From positions 1-52,244 of the forward strand of contig CAIYUO010000015.1 in the NCBI GenBank assembly GCA_903929425.1: a stretch of DNA of 52,244 nucleotides. Direction: 5' to 3'. The position numbers and the translations under genes are program-made. Under the pieces are notes generated by a model that made no database searches, was not told the DNA's origin, and saw nothing but the letters and a program-made list of their open reading frames with translations. The DNA is from an uncultured Bacteroidota bacterium (lineage in GTDB: Bacteria > Bacteroidota > Bacteroidia > Chitinophagales > Chitinophagaceae). Positions 33,594-42,517 of the stretch are shown here, one piece after another (positions within the stretch are counted from its first letter, which is position 1; each line of letters opens with the position of its first letter).

Positions 33594-35972
33594 GTGAACC
33601 AAGCAATCAAAACTACAAAAAACTGGGTACGTATTTTTTGGAAATACTATTTTATTGCTATTGGGGTATTTGTGCTTTTTTTACTAATGTTAAATTGGGG
33701 GTTAATTGGCGACATGCCCGACTTAAATGATATTGAAAACCCAACTGCATCATTAGCTAGTCAAGTGTATGCTCAGGATGGTACACCCATGGGCAAATAT
33801 TATTTAGAGGATAGAATTAGTGTAAAATACCGAGACATTAGCCCTTATTTAATTCAGGCATTAGTAGCAACTGAAGACAAACGCTTTTACGATCACTACG
33901 GCATTGATGGAGAAGGCTTACTTCGAGCAATTACTTTTTTAGGTAGCAAAGGTGGTGCATCGACAATTACCATGCAAACAGCAAAAAATATTTTTACAGA
34001 TAATTGGGGTACTCAAAATAAATTATTGCGTGTCATTCAAAAAATTAAAGAAAGTATTATTGCCGTTAAGTTGGAGCGTAAATTTACCAAGCAAGAAATT
34101 ATCACCTTGTATTTAAATACCGTACCATTTAGTGAAAATTTATTTGGGGTGAGCAATGCCTCTCGAAGTTTTTTCCAAAAAGAGCCAGACAGATTAACCA
34201 TTGAAGAAGCGGCTTTATTGATTGGTATGATTAACGCCCCTACCAAATACAACCCCAACAGAAATCCAAAGCTTGCATTAGAAAGAAGAAATTTAGTGAT
34301 TAATAGAATGGCTGGTCAAAAATATATTTCAACCGATCAGGCGGAACAATTAAAAAATTTACCAGTCGTTACCAACTTTAAAAAATTAGATGAAAACAAT
34401 GGACTGGGACCCTATTTTAGGATGAACCTTGGTGAGTTTATGAAGAAATGGTGTAAAGAACATAAAAAAAGCAATGGCGACCCTTATAATTTATATAAGG
34501 ATGGATTAAAAATTTATACCACTATCAATCCTAGAATGCAATTATATGCCGAAGAAGCGGTTGCTAGACATATGGCCTATTTACAAAAGGAATTTAATCA
34601 ACAACCTAAGCTTAAGTCAGGTGAAATATGGAAAGATTTTAATACTCAGGTTGAACTTGCTATTAAACAAACTGACCGATGGAGAAATTTAAAAAGAGAT
34701 GAGCTCAGCGACGAAGCCATTAGGAAAACTTTTGATCAAATTGTCCCAATGCGTGTTTTTGCTTGGAATAAAAATAGATTTTTAGACACTACAATGACGC
34801 CACTGGATTCCTTAAAATATCATAAACAAATACTTCAAACAGGATTCTTAGCCGTTGACCCATTCACTGGAGAGGTTAAAGCATGGGTTGGCGGGGTTGA
34901 TTTTAAAACTTTCAAATACGATCACGTTAATAGCAATACTAAAAGACAAGTTGGAAGTACAATGAAACCACTATTGTACTCTTTAGCAATTGAAAAATCA
35001 GGATTTACACCCAATACAATTGTTCAGGATCAACAACAAATGTTTGACGGCTATGGAATGGTTCCTAATACACCAAAAACATGTACTGGAGCTTCCATGC
35101 CAATGGCTCAAGCACTTGCAGAATCGAGAAACTGTGCATCGGCTTATATCATGAAGCAGATAAACGGTAAAGGAAATGAAGCTGCAAAAGAACTGGTGGA
35201 ATATCTTAAAAAATGTAATGTACAAGCCGAAATTCAGCCCTATCCATCTATTGCATTAGGTGCTTGTGAAATATCGTTATTTGAAATGGTGCAAGCGTAT
35301 ACCATGTTCCCAGGTGGAGGTTATAATGCACAACCATTTTTCATCAATCGAATTGAAGACAAAAATGGAAATGTGTTGGAAAGCTTCTCTCCAAAAAGAA
35401 AAAAAATAATTGATGAAATTACCGCTTACTCTGTGGTTAGTATGATGCAAGGAGTAATGACCAAAGGAACAGGCAGATCCATGTACTCCTATGACGTAAA
35501 GGCTCAATCGATAGCCGGAAAAACTGGAACAACAAATGACAATAGTGATTTATGGTTCATGGGATATACCCCTCAAATTTTGGCTGGCGCTTGGGTAGGT
35601 TGCGACGATAGATATATAAGATTCACAGATAATTACTTTGGACAAGGTGCACATGCATCCTTACCTATTTGGGCCTATTTTATGGAAAAGGTATCCAATG
35701 ACCCAGCTTGTAATTTAGACCAAAATGCAAGCTTCTTAAAACCGTCCAATTTGTTAAATGACTTTGACGTCAATTTCATATCAAAGGACACTAGCACTAT
35801 TGACAAATCAGTTCCTTCATTAGATAAAGTTGAAGTGGTTGCTGCTGAGTCAGATTATGAAATACCTGCACCAAAGCAAGTGCCAAGTAAAGAAGCACCT
35901 AAAAAACAAAAGGACAAGGCAAACAAGGAAGCGCAAAAACCAAAAGCAATTTTACCTACAAAAAAGAAATAA
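33594..35972 (+). CDS. Class A penicillin-binding protein (PBP1A-type)
   Basis: Bifunctional peptidoglycan synthase anchored in the inner membrane. The start is GTG, 13 bases after the porW-like stop, so co-transcription is likely. One membrane helix (about residues 15-37) precedes a GT51 transglycosylase with Glu94 in ATEDKRFYDHYGID, then GGASTITMQTAKN at 120-132. The transpeptidase has SxxK at Ser455-Lys458 (GSTMKP), SRN at 511-513 and KTGTTNDNSDLWF near residue 645. The tail beyond about 735 is lysine- and proline-rich. The 792-residue length is normal. Gene symbol is left blank because Bacteroidota paralogues are not easily assigned. Confidence 0.93.
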   Translation: MNQAIKTTKNWVRIFWKYYFIAIGVFVLFLLMLNWGLIGDMPDLNDIENPTASLASQVYAQDGTPMGKYYLEDRISVKYRDISPYLIQALVATEDKRFYDHYGIDGEGLLRAITFLGSKGGASTITMQTAKNIFTDNWGTQNKLLRVIQKIKESIIAVKLERKFTKQEIITLYLNTVPFSENLFGVSNASRSFFQKEPDRLTIEEAALLIGMINAPTKYNPNRNPKLALERRNLVINRMAGQKYISTDQAEQLKNLPVVTNFKKLDENNGLGPYFRMNLGEFMKKWCKEHKKSNGDPYNLYKDGLKIYTTINPRMQLYAEEAVARHMAYLQKEFNQQPKLKSGEIWKDFNTQVELAIKQTDRWRNLKRDELSDEAIRKTFDQIVPMRVFAWNKNRFLDTTMTPLDSLKYHKQILQTGFLAVDPFTGEVKAWVGGVDFKTFKYDHVNSNTKRQVGSTMKPLLYSLAIEKSGFTPNTIVQDQQQMFDGYGMVPNTPKTCTGASMPMAQALAESRNCASAYIMKQINGKGNEAAKELVEYLKKCNVQAEIQPYPSIALGACEISLFEMVQAYTMFPGGGYNAQPFFINRIEDKNGNVLESFSPKRKKIIDEITAYSVVSMMQGVMTKGTGRSMYSYDVKAQSIAGKTGTTNDNSDLWFMGYTPQILAGAWVGCDDRYIRFTDNYFGQGAHASLPIWAYFMEKVSNDPACNLDQNASFLKPSNLLNDFDVNFISKDTSTIDKSVPSLDKVEVVAAESDYEIPAPKQVPSKEAPKKQKDKANKEAQKPKAILPTKKK

Positions 35973-35990
35973 ATAACAAGTTTAAATCAG

Positions 35991-37031
35991 CTACTTTTTT
36001 GTTTTATATACAACTGTAAAATGATGGTAACTATTTTGTTGAAAAAAAGATGTTCCATATTGAAAATTCATTCTTTCCAATTTTATGCCAAACCCAGTTG
36101 CAAAGCCATTCAACCCATTTGATTGATTCTGTATATTTAAATCATAGCGCCTGATAAAATTATAGCCTAAATCAAAATCAATTTGTTGTCCAATATACAA
36201 CTCAGTAGCAACTGTTAAATGATTGATTAAATTTTGTAAATTATTAGGCGCTGTTTCACCCTGTGTTTGAGCGTAAACTGGGTCATAATAAACATTATTC
36301 CAAACCGACAACCTATCAGCTGTTAATGAAAATTGAAGTGGCGCATTTGCTAATTTTCGCGACCACCCAACAATAATATTAAAAGGTAACTCTTGTTGAC
36401 TATGTCCATTATCAAATTGCATACCCATATTGTTTACTAAGATGCTGCCTTGATTCAATTGGTTTTCGGATAGATATTTTAACCCAATATCCATAGCAAG
36501 ACCATTGGATTTATAAAGTCCGTAATTAGAATGAATAAACTTGATACTAGCACCAATACTAAAATGTTGAATATAATCTCTTGCAGCAGAAAACTGTAAT
36601 GCATAATCGACTGGGTGCATTGTGCCAATTTCATTGCCAGCTAAATCTGTCATATTAATGTTTCCATAATTCATATAATGCACTCCTGTAGACCATGTAA
36701 TTTTTTTCTTTTCCCAATAATTGACATGCATAAAATCATATTGCTGTATTCCAGCAAAATATGGCTTAACGCTTAATGTTAAAGTCTTTTCCATGGTTGG
36801 TAAAAGCAATGATGGATTATACATAGCCATACCAATGTCATTTTCCATTGAACTAATATTAACGCCTCCTAATGAAGTAACTTTTGCACTATAGGGTAAT
36901 GATAGGAAATTATAAATAGCATTTCCTGCAGTTGTTTGAGCATTGACTATTTTTATATTCAATACTAATACAATGCATGTTATATAAATGAATAACCCTA
37001 ACTTTTTTGTATAATGAATATAATTACTCAT
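35991..37031 (-). CDS. porQ: Type IX secretion system protein PorQ
   Basis: A 346-residue outer-membrane beta-barrel protein with a signal peptide (about residues 1-31, ending VNAQ). The start of the mature part matches the PorQ pattern GNAIYNFLSLPYSAKVTSLGGVNIS. Repeated amphipathic strands lead to a C-terminal strand HHFTVVYKTKK. PorQ belongs to the PorV/PorP-type FadL-like barrels of the type IX system and binds PorZ/PorU in the attachment complex. It is convergent with the PBP gene, whose upstream neighbour is the porW-like gene, so two secretion genes flank a wall-synthesis gene. Confidence 0.85.
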   Translation of the reverse strand: MSNYIHYTKKLGLFIYITCIVLVLNIKIVNAQTTAGNAIYNFLSLPYSAKVTSLGGVNISSMENDIGMAMYNPSLLLPTMEKTLTLSVKPYFAGIQQYDFMHVNYWEKKKITWSTGVHYMNYGNINMTDLAGNEIGTMHPVDYALQFSAARDYIQHFSIGASIKFIHSNYGLYKSNGLAMDIGLKYLSENQLNQGSILVNNMGMQFDNGHSQQELPFNIIVGWSRKLANAPLQFSLTADRLSVWNNVYYDPVYAQTQGETAPNNLQNLINHLTVATELYIGQQIDFDLGYNFIRRYDLNIQNQSNGLNGFATGFGIKLERMNFQYGTSFFQQNSYHHFTVVYKTKK

Positions 37032-37079
37032 TCAACAAAGCTAGGGTTTCAATCCAAAAATTCAAATTAAAAATTTTTT

Positions 37080-39488
37080 TTATACTAAAGCTAACTCTAA
37101 TACTTGAAGCATGTTTTTGACATAATGAAATTGTAAGCCTTTAATAAAGGTTTGATCAATTTCATTTACATCTTTCTCGTTTTGCCAACATAAAATAATT
37201 TCCTTCATGCCTGCTCTTTTAGCCGCCAAAATCTTTTCTTTAATCCCGCCTACTGGTAAAACCTGTCCACGCAAGGTTATTTCACCTGTCATGGCCAAAT
37301 AGGGCTTTACTTTTCGTCCAGTAAATGCCGATGTCAATGCAGTCAACATGGTAATACCAGCACTTGGGCCATCCTTTGGAACAGCTCCTTCTGGGACATG
37401 CACATGTATCGATTTCGAATTAAACATTTGCGAATCAACACCAATTTTTTTAGCATTAGCTTGTAAATATGTCAATGCAGTAGAAGCACTTTCTTTCATT
37501 ACATTACCTAGGTTTCCCGTTAACTTCATTTCACCCTTACCTTCTGACAACAGTACTTCAATAAATAAAATATCTCCTCCAACATAAGTCCAAGCAAGAC
37601 CTACTGCTACACCTGGCATATTAACGGTTTTATAAATTTCATTGCTATACCTAGCCTGTCCTAATATTTTGTGTAAATCAGTTTTACTAACAGTAGGTTT
37701 TACTTTATGTTTATATGCAAGTTCCTTAGCCTGATAACGCATAATAGATGCTAATTGACGATCTAATTCACGAACTCCACTTTCTCTTGTATAATCTTCA
37801 ATAACTTTTTCCAAAACATTATCCTGAACTTTAAAATTTACTTTTCCTAATCCATGGGCTTCTTTTTGCTTAGGGAATAAATGTCTTTTTGCGATTTCTA
37901 CTTTTTCCTCAACGGCATAACCACTTAAATCAATAATCTCTAAACGATCCCTTAATGCAGGTTGAATATGACTAATATCATTCGCTGTTGCAATAAATAA
38001 GGTTTTACTTAAATCATATTCTGACTCTAAATAATTGTCATAAAAACTATTGTTTTGTTCTGGATCTAAAACTTCTAATAAAGCACTTGAAGGATCACCT
38101 CTGTGATCGCTTCCAATTTTATCGATCTCATCTAATATCATAACAGGATTAGAAGTTTTTACTTTTCGAAGACTTTGTATGATTCTACCTGGCATCGCTC
38201 CGATATAAGTTTTACGATGTCCTCTAATTTCACTTTCATCATGCAGTCCTCCCAAACTAACCCTAACATATTTTCTTCCAATAGCATGAGCAATGGACTT
38301 ACCCAAAGAAGTTTTCCCAATACCTGGAGGACCTAAAAAACATAAAATTGGACTTTTCATATCCCCTTTTAATTTTAAAACGGCCAAGTATTCAAGAATT
38401 CTATTTTTTATTTTACCCATTCCATAATGATCCGCATCCAACACCTTCTTTGCATTTTTCAAATCATAATTATCATCGGTAAACTCATTCCATGGTAAAT
38501 CCAACAATAAATCCAAATGATTGTAAACCACTGAATAATCAGGTGTACTTGGATGCATCCTTTCCAGCTTTTCTAACCCTGTTTGAAATAATTTTTTGGC
38601 AGTATCAGGCCATTTTTTCCCATCTGCCTTTTTTTTCATTTCAGCAACCTCACGTTCATTTGGATCACCTCCTAATTCATCCTTAATACTTTTTAGTTGT
38701 TGTTGTAAAAAATAATCTCTTTGTTGTTTGTCAATTTCTGTCCTTGTTTTATTAGCTACTTTATTTTTTAACTCTACAAATTGTAATTCCTGTTGTAAAA
38801 ACTGAATTAATTTTTCAGCTTTTAAGGTAATATTATTTTCTGCTAACAGTCCTTGCTTATCGGGAAGCTCTACATTTAAATTTGAACTTACAAAATTGAT
38901 TAAGAATAATGGACTTTCAATATTTTTTAAGATGAGTGCTGCCTCCGAAGGAAAATTTGGAGACAATTGAATAATTTGAGTCGCTAAATCTTTAATCGTT
39001 GAAAGATGTGCTTGAAAATTTTGATCTTCCACACCCATTTTCTCTTCTACCAATACTTTTACTTCTGCCTTAAAAAAAGGGTCTTCCTCTTTCATCTCAA
39101 CTAATTCAAACCTGGTTTTTCCTTGAATAATAATGGTAGTACCTCCGTCCTGCATTTTAATCATTTTCATGATTTTAGCCACCGTACCAATTTGGCATAA
39201 ATCAGCTGGACTTGGATCCTCAACATTGCCATCCTTTTGAGCTACGACTCCAATAAATTTGTCTTTATTATAGGCAGCTTTTACAGCTTGTATGCTTTTG
39301 TCTCTTCCTACTGTTATAGGAATAACTACACCTGGAAACAAAACCGTGTTCCTTAAGGGCAAAATGGGAATTAGCTTGTCTATTTCTATAGGATCCTCAT
39401 TTTCAATATCCTGCTCATTAAATGAGAAAATGGGGATTAACTCATTTTCATCCTCACCTTTTAATAAAAACTTATTCACGCTTATCAA
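37080..39488 (-). CDS. lon: ATP-dependent Lon protease (endopeptidase La)
   Basis: Cytosolic AAA+ protease for misfolded and regulatory proteins. The substrate-binding N-domain is at about residues 38-240. Walker A is GPPGIGKT at 386-393 and Walker B is VMILDEID near 449-456. The protease domain carries Ser709 in KDGPSAGITM and Lys752 in GGIKEKIL, forming the catalytic dyad. The 802-residue length is standard. There is no ATG at the expected start: the frame opens with TTG at 39488 (MISVNKFLL), and GTG at 39479 is an alternative. An in-frame stop (TAG) lies further upstream with no ATG between. A 16-base palindrome sits just upstream. Confidence 0.95.
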   Translation of the reverse strand: MISVNKFLLKGEDENELIPIFSFNEQDIENEDPIEIDKLIPILPLRNTVLFPGVVIPITVGRDKSIQAVKAAYNKDKFIGVVAQKDGNVEDPSPADLCQIGTVAKIMKMIKMQDGGTTIIIQGKTRFELVEMKEEDPFFKAEVKVLVEEKMGVEDQNFQAHLSTIKDLATQIIQLSPNFPSEAALILKNIESPLFLINFVSSNLNVELPDKQGLLAENNITLKAEKLIQFLQQELQFVELKNKVANKTRTEIDKQQRDYFLQQQLKSIKDELGGDPNEREVAEMKKKADGKKWPDTAKKLFQTGLEKLERMHPSTPDYSVVYNHLDLLLDLPWNEFTDDNYDLKNAKKVLDADHYGMGKIKNRILEYLAVLKLKGDMKSPILCFLGPPGIGKTSLGKSIAHAIGRKYVRVSLGGLHDESEIRGHRKTYIGAMPGRIIQSLRKVKTSNPVMILDEIDKIGSDHRGDPSSALLEVLDPEQNNSFYDNYLESEYDLSKTLFIATANDISHIQPALRDRLEIIDLSGYAVEEKVEIAKRHLFPKQKEAHGLGKVNFKVQDNVLEKVIEDYTRESGVRELDRQLASIMRYQAKELAYKHKVKPTVSKTDLHKILGQARYSNEIYKTVNMPGVAVGLAWTYVGGDILFIEVLLSEGKGEMKLTGNLGNVMKESASTALTYLQANAKKIGVDSQMFNSKSIHVHVPEGAVPKDGPSAGITMLTALTSAFTGRKVKPYLAMTGEITLRGQVLPVGGIKEKILAAKRAGMKEIILCWQNEKDVNEIDQTFIKGLQFHYVKNMLQVLELALV

Positions 39489-39505
39489 ATTTAAAAAATA
39501 GTCAA

Positions 39506-39521
39506 AATGGCATATGCCATT
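39506..39521. promoter_or_regulatory. Perfect 16-base palindrome upstream of lon, candidate operator
   Basis: AATGGCATATGCCATT is self-complementary and lies 17 bases upstream of the lon start codon. With no loop bases it fits a dimeric repressor site better than an RNA hairpin. No regulator is identifiable from this window. Confidence 0.45.
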
Positions 39522-39612
39522 GAACCCATAATAATACTATTAGGTATTCAACTATAAACAATATTAGTGCCAAACACTCAAGAATTTTGCTTAAAAATCA
39601 TTTACCTATACA

Positions 39613-39640
39613 CAAAAAAAATCCCTCCTATTGGAGGGAC
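39613..39640 (-). terminator. Terminator of the small lipoprotein gene
   Basis: TCCCTCC / GGAGGGA with a 4-base loop followed by eight T residues on the minus strand. A second small palindrome (CTTCTTGCAAGAAG, 39641-39654) lies just before it. Confidence 0.88.
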
Positions 39641-39668
39641 CTTCTTGCAAGAAGTTTTATACTTCTAA

Positions 39669-39851
39669 TTACTTTTTAGCAGCTGTATCAACTTTAGCAG
39701 TTGAATCAGTAGCAGCAGCAGCAGTATCAACAGCTTTAGCAGCAGTGTCTACAGTTGTTGCAGCAGAATCAGTTTTAGTTTCAGATGCAGCACCACCACA
39801 AGCAGCTAATGCAGCGATAGCGAAAATTGCGAATACTTTTTTCATTTTCAA
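39669..39851 (-). CDS. Small alanine/threonine/aspartate-rich lipoprotein
   Basis: A 60-residue protein. The signal peptide MKMKKVFAIFAIAALAAC has a clear lipobox (LAAC, Cys18). The mature part of about 42 residues is low complexity, built of repeated VDTAAK / ATDSTAK-type units with alternating Asp and Lys and no hydrophobic core, so it should be extended or helical and soluble once anchored. Similar short lipoproteins occur in Chitinophagaceae, with no known function. A consensus promoter and a strong terminator make it an independently and probably highly expressed gene. An open frame on the opposite strand here is a shadow. Confidence 0.8.
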   Translation of the reverse strand: MKMKKVFAIFAIAALAACGGAASETKTDSAATTVDTAAKAVDTAAAATDSTAKVDTAAKK

Positions 39852-39885
39852 GGTTTTTTTTAAGTTTGGTATAAAAATACGTTGG

Positions 39886-39917
39886 CGAAGATATCAATTA
39901 GCTGTAAATTGGCCAAA
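39886..39917 (-). promoter_or_regulatory. Promoter of the small lipoprotein gene
   Basis: Minus strand TTTG at 39914-39917, exactly 20 bases, then TATCTTCG at 39886-39893: the best -33/-7 pair in the window. Confidence 0.7.
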
Positions 39918-39963
39918 TTTTAACAATAGTTTTTTTAATGTTTTGTCAATTTTAGAGGTAATT

Positions 39964-41316
39964 CTACTTTTTTCTAAAATAAATACGAACTGGGACCCCT
40001 GTAAACTTGAAATTAGCCCTTACCTGATTCTCTAAATAATTACGATATGGCGTTTTGATATCATCTGGAAAATTGGTAAAAAAGGCAAAACTTGGTACCC
40101 TAGTAGGCAGTTGCTGTACAAATTTGATCTTAATTACATGACCTCTAACAACAGGTGCTTGGTAATTACCTATTGCCTTGAGCATCACTTCGTTAAGTTT
40201 AGAAGTGGCAATTTTTCGGTGTTTATTATCAAAAACATCCAAGGCGATTTCAATGGCCTTAAAAATTCTTGTTTTTTCTACAGCAGATATGAATAAAATA
40301 GGCACATCAGTAAATGGTGCCAGTTTGTCTCTTAATACCTTTTCGTAATCACGAGCAGTGTTTGTTTCTTTAGTAATTAAATCCCATTTATTCACTAAAA
40401 CAACTAAGCCCTTACCTTTCTTAGCAGCTAAGCTAAAAATGCTAAGGTCTTGAGCAGTTATTCCTTTTACAGCATCTATGACCATTAAACAAACATCTGC
40501 CTCATCCATTGCTTTAATCGCACGAATCACAGAATAGAACTCCAAATCGTCCTTTTCTTTATTTTTTCGTCTTATCCCTGCTGTGTCAATTAAAATGAAC
40601 TCCTTTTGGAACATGTTATAATGGGTGTGGATAGTATCACGTGTTGTGCCAGCGATATCACTTACAATGGTTCGGTCTTGTCCAATCATTGCATTTAATA
40701 AACTCGATTTACCTACATTGGGTTGTCCAACAATTGCAATTTTTGGAACAGCCGGCGCTTCTTCAGGCTCCTCACCCTCTGGCAATTCGGCAGCATCAGC
40801 AATTGCTTTTCGATTTGGCTCCTCCTTCATGTCAGCTATTACTGCATCCAATAATTCACCAGTTCCACTTCCTGAAATTGCACTTACAAAATAGTTATGC
40901 TCAAACCCCATTCCATAAAATTCAGTTCCTTCTAATGCTCTAGCTGAGTTGTCAACCTTATTCACACAAACGTAAACTGGTTTGGTAGTTCTCCTTAACA
41001 AATCTGCCATAGCTGAGTCTAAATCCGTCAAGCCCACCGCAGCATCTACCATAAAAATCATGGCATTTGCTTCCTCAATGGCAATTCTCACCTGCTTACG
41101 AATCTCTGTCTCAAACATATCTTTGGAATCAGGTACAAATCCACCTGTGTCGATTACATTAAAGTGCTTACCGCCCCATTCAGTTTCACCATATTGACGA
41201 TCCCTTGTCACACCACTAATGTCGTCCACTATAGCTTTGCGCTCTTCTAATAAACGATTAAATAATGTACTCTTGCCAACATTTGGCCTTCCTACGATTG
41301 CAACTGTATAACTCAT
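39964..41316 (-). CDS. der: Ribosome biogenesis GTPase Der (EngA)
   Basis: Essential double GTPase for 50S subunit maturation. It has two tandem G domains, with P-loops GRPNVGKS at residues 9-16 and GQPNVGKS near 197-204. Matching switch motifs are DTGG and DTAG, and base-specificity motifs are NKVD and NKWD. A C-terminal KH-like domain (about 360-450) follows. The 450-residue length is normal for Bacteroidota, with a short acidic linker (ELPEGEEPEEAP) between the G domains. It lies downstream of era, with 77 bases between, so the two GTPase genes are probably co-expressed. Confidence 0.96.
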   Translation of the reverse strand: MSYTVAIVGRPNVGKSTLFNRLLEERKAIVDDISGVTRDRQYGETEWGGKHFNVIDTGGFVPDSKDMFETEIRKQVRIAIEEANAMIFMVDAAVGLTDLDSAMADLLRRTTKPVYVCVNKVDNSARALEGTEFYGMGFEHNYFVSAISGSGTGELLDAVIADMKEEPNRKAIADAAELPEGEEPEEAPAVPKIAIVGQPNVGKSSLLNAMIGQDRTIVSDIAGTTRDTIHTHYNMFQKEFILIDTAGIRRKNKEKDDLEFYSVIRAIKAMDEADVCLMVIDAVKGITAQDLSIFSLAAKKGKGLVVLVNKWDLITKETNTARDYEKVLRDKLAPFTDVPILFISAVEKTRIFKAIEIALDVFDNKHRKIATSKLNEVMLKAIGNYQAPVVRGHVIKIKFVQQLPTRVPSFAFFTNFPDDIKTPYRNYLENQVRANFKFTGVPVRIYFRKK

Positions 41317-41393
41317 AATAATTCAATTTAAAATTCAAATAAACTTTATTAATTAATTGTATATCAATATTTTAAAACAATTAATTAAATTTA

Positions 41394-42269
41394 TTATTGA
41401 TATCCAAACTCCTTTAACTTAGTGTCATTATCTCGCCACTTTGGCTTCACTTTCACAAACAACTCCAAGTAAACCTTTGATCCGATAAAGTCCTCAATAT
41501 CCTTTCTAGCCAATGTTCCAATTTCCTTAATCATCTTACCCCCTTGCCCAATAATGATTGACTTCTGGGTTTCTCGATTTACGATAATATCAGCTTGTAT
41601 CTTTACCAATAAGGGTTGCTCTTTAAAGGAGTTCACCAAAACGGCGGAGTGATAAGGGATTTCTTCCCCAAATAGCTGGTATATTTTTTCTCTAATAATC
41701 TCACTTACAAAAAACTTAGTCGGCATATCACTCAAATCCTCTTGATCAAAGAAAGGATGGCCTCCTTCAGGAATTAATTCAAGTATAACTTTCAATAACC
41801 TATCTATATCAATGATATTCAATGCACTAATTGAAATAATTTTATTGCAATAAGGTTTTGCACTAAAGTAAGCATTGGCTTCTTTCACGCGACCACCAAC
41901 CGCCAAATCCGACTTATTCATCACCACAATACAAGGCACTTTTAGTTTCAGAGCAGTGAACATGGAATCGATTTCCTCAAAGTCGTCACGCACATCAACC
42001 ATTAATAAGGCAATGTCGGCATCCTCCAACGCACTTTTAACCGCACCCATCATCTTTTCATGAAGCTTATACTTTGGGTCAATGATTCCAGGTGTGTCTG
42101 AAAATATGATTTGGTATTCATTTGGCTTGTTCAAAAACGCTTTAATACGGTGTCTGGTAGTTTGTACTTTGGAGGACACAATAGCCATTTTCTCACCCAT
42201 AATGGCGTTCAGTAAGGTGCTCTTACCTGCGTTTGGCTTTCCAAATATGTTTACAAACCCTACTTTCAT
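41394..42269 (-). CDS. era: GTPase Era
   Basis: GTPase that binds the 3' end of 16S rRNA during 30S maturation. The P-loop GKPNAGKS is at residues 10-17, followed by DTPGI and NKSD. A C-terminal KH domain contains the RNA-binding GQGGKMIKEIGTLARKDIEDFIGSKVYLELFVKVKPKWR block. The 291-residue length is standard. It lies directly downstream of the initiator tRNA gene and its terminator; a -7-like TAACTTTG precedes the start, so it can be transcribed on its own. Confidence 0.96.
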   Translation of the reverse strand: MKVGFVNIFGKPNAGKSTLLNAIMGEKMAIVSSKVQTTRHRIKAFLNKPNEYQIIFSDTPGIIDPKYKLHEKMMGAVKSALEDADIALLMVDVRDDFEEIDSMFTALKLKVPCIVVMNKSDLAVGGRVKEANAYFSAKPYCNKIISISALNIIDIDRLLKVILELIPEGGHPFFDQEDLSDMPTKFFVSEIIREKIYQLFGEEIPYHSAVLVNSFKEQPLLVKIQADIIVNRETQKSIIIGQGGKMIKEIGTLARKDIEDFIGSKVYLELFVKVKPKWRDNDTKLKEFGYQ

Positions 42270-42302
42270 TCCTATCTATTAATTTGTGCTACTTTGATAA
42301 TG

Positions 42303-42310
42303 CAAAGTTA
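42303..42310 (-). promoter_or_regulatory. Candidate -7 box for era
   Basis: Minus strand TAACTTTG, an exact TAnnTTTG match 33 bases before the era start. The upstream -33 position falls in the T tract and stem of the tRNA terminator, so no clean -33 is seen. Confidence 0.42.
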
Positions 42311-42316
42311 CAATAA

Positions 42317-42356
42317 AAAAAAATCCGCTCTCGATATCTAAATCGGGAGCGGGATT
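42317..42356 (-). terminator. Terminator of the initiator tRNA gene
   Basis: AATCCGCTCTCGAT / ATCGGGAGCGGGATT with one bulge, followed by nine T residues on the minus strand, starting four bases after the tRNA 3' end. Confidence 0.85.
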
Positions 42357-42359
42357 ATG

Positions 42360-42431
<72 letters not shown>

Positions 42432-42443
42432 ATGTTTGGACGG

Positions 42444-42475
42444 CAAAGTTACGCCATTATTACCAGTAAACCAAG
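42444..42475 (-). promoter_or_regulatory. Promoter of the initiator tRNA
   Basis: Minus strand CTTG at 42472-42475, a 20-base spacer, then TAACTTTG at 42444-42451, about 12 bases upstream of the mature 5' end. Confidence 0.6.
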
Positions 42476-42517
42476 TTTATTGATTTAATAAGTTAATGAT
42501 CAGTTATTTATTTGCAA

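Noticed and set aside
39631..40035. Plus-strand open frame opposite the small lipoprotein and the der 3' end
   Set aside because: Alanine/valine-rich antisense of the repeated lipoprotein codons; the minus strand has a lipobox, promoter and terminator.
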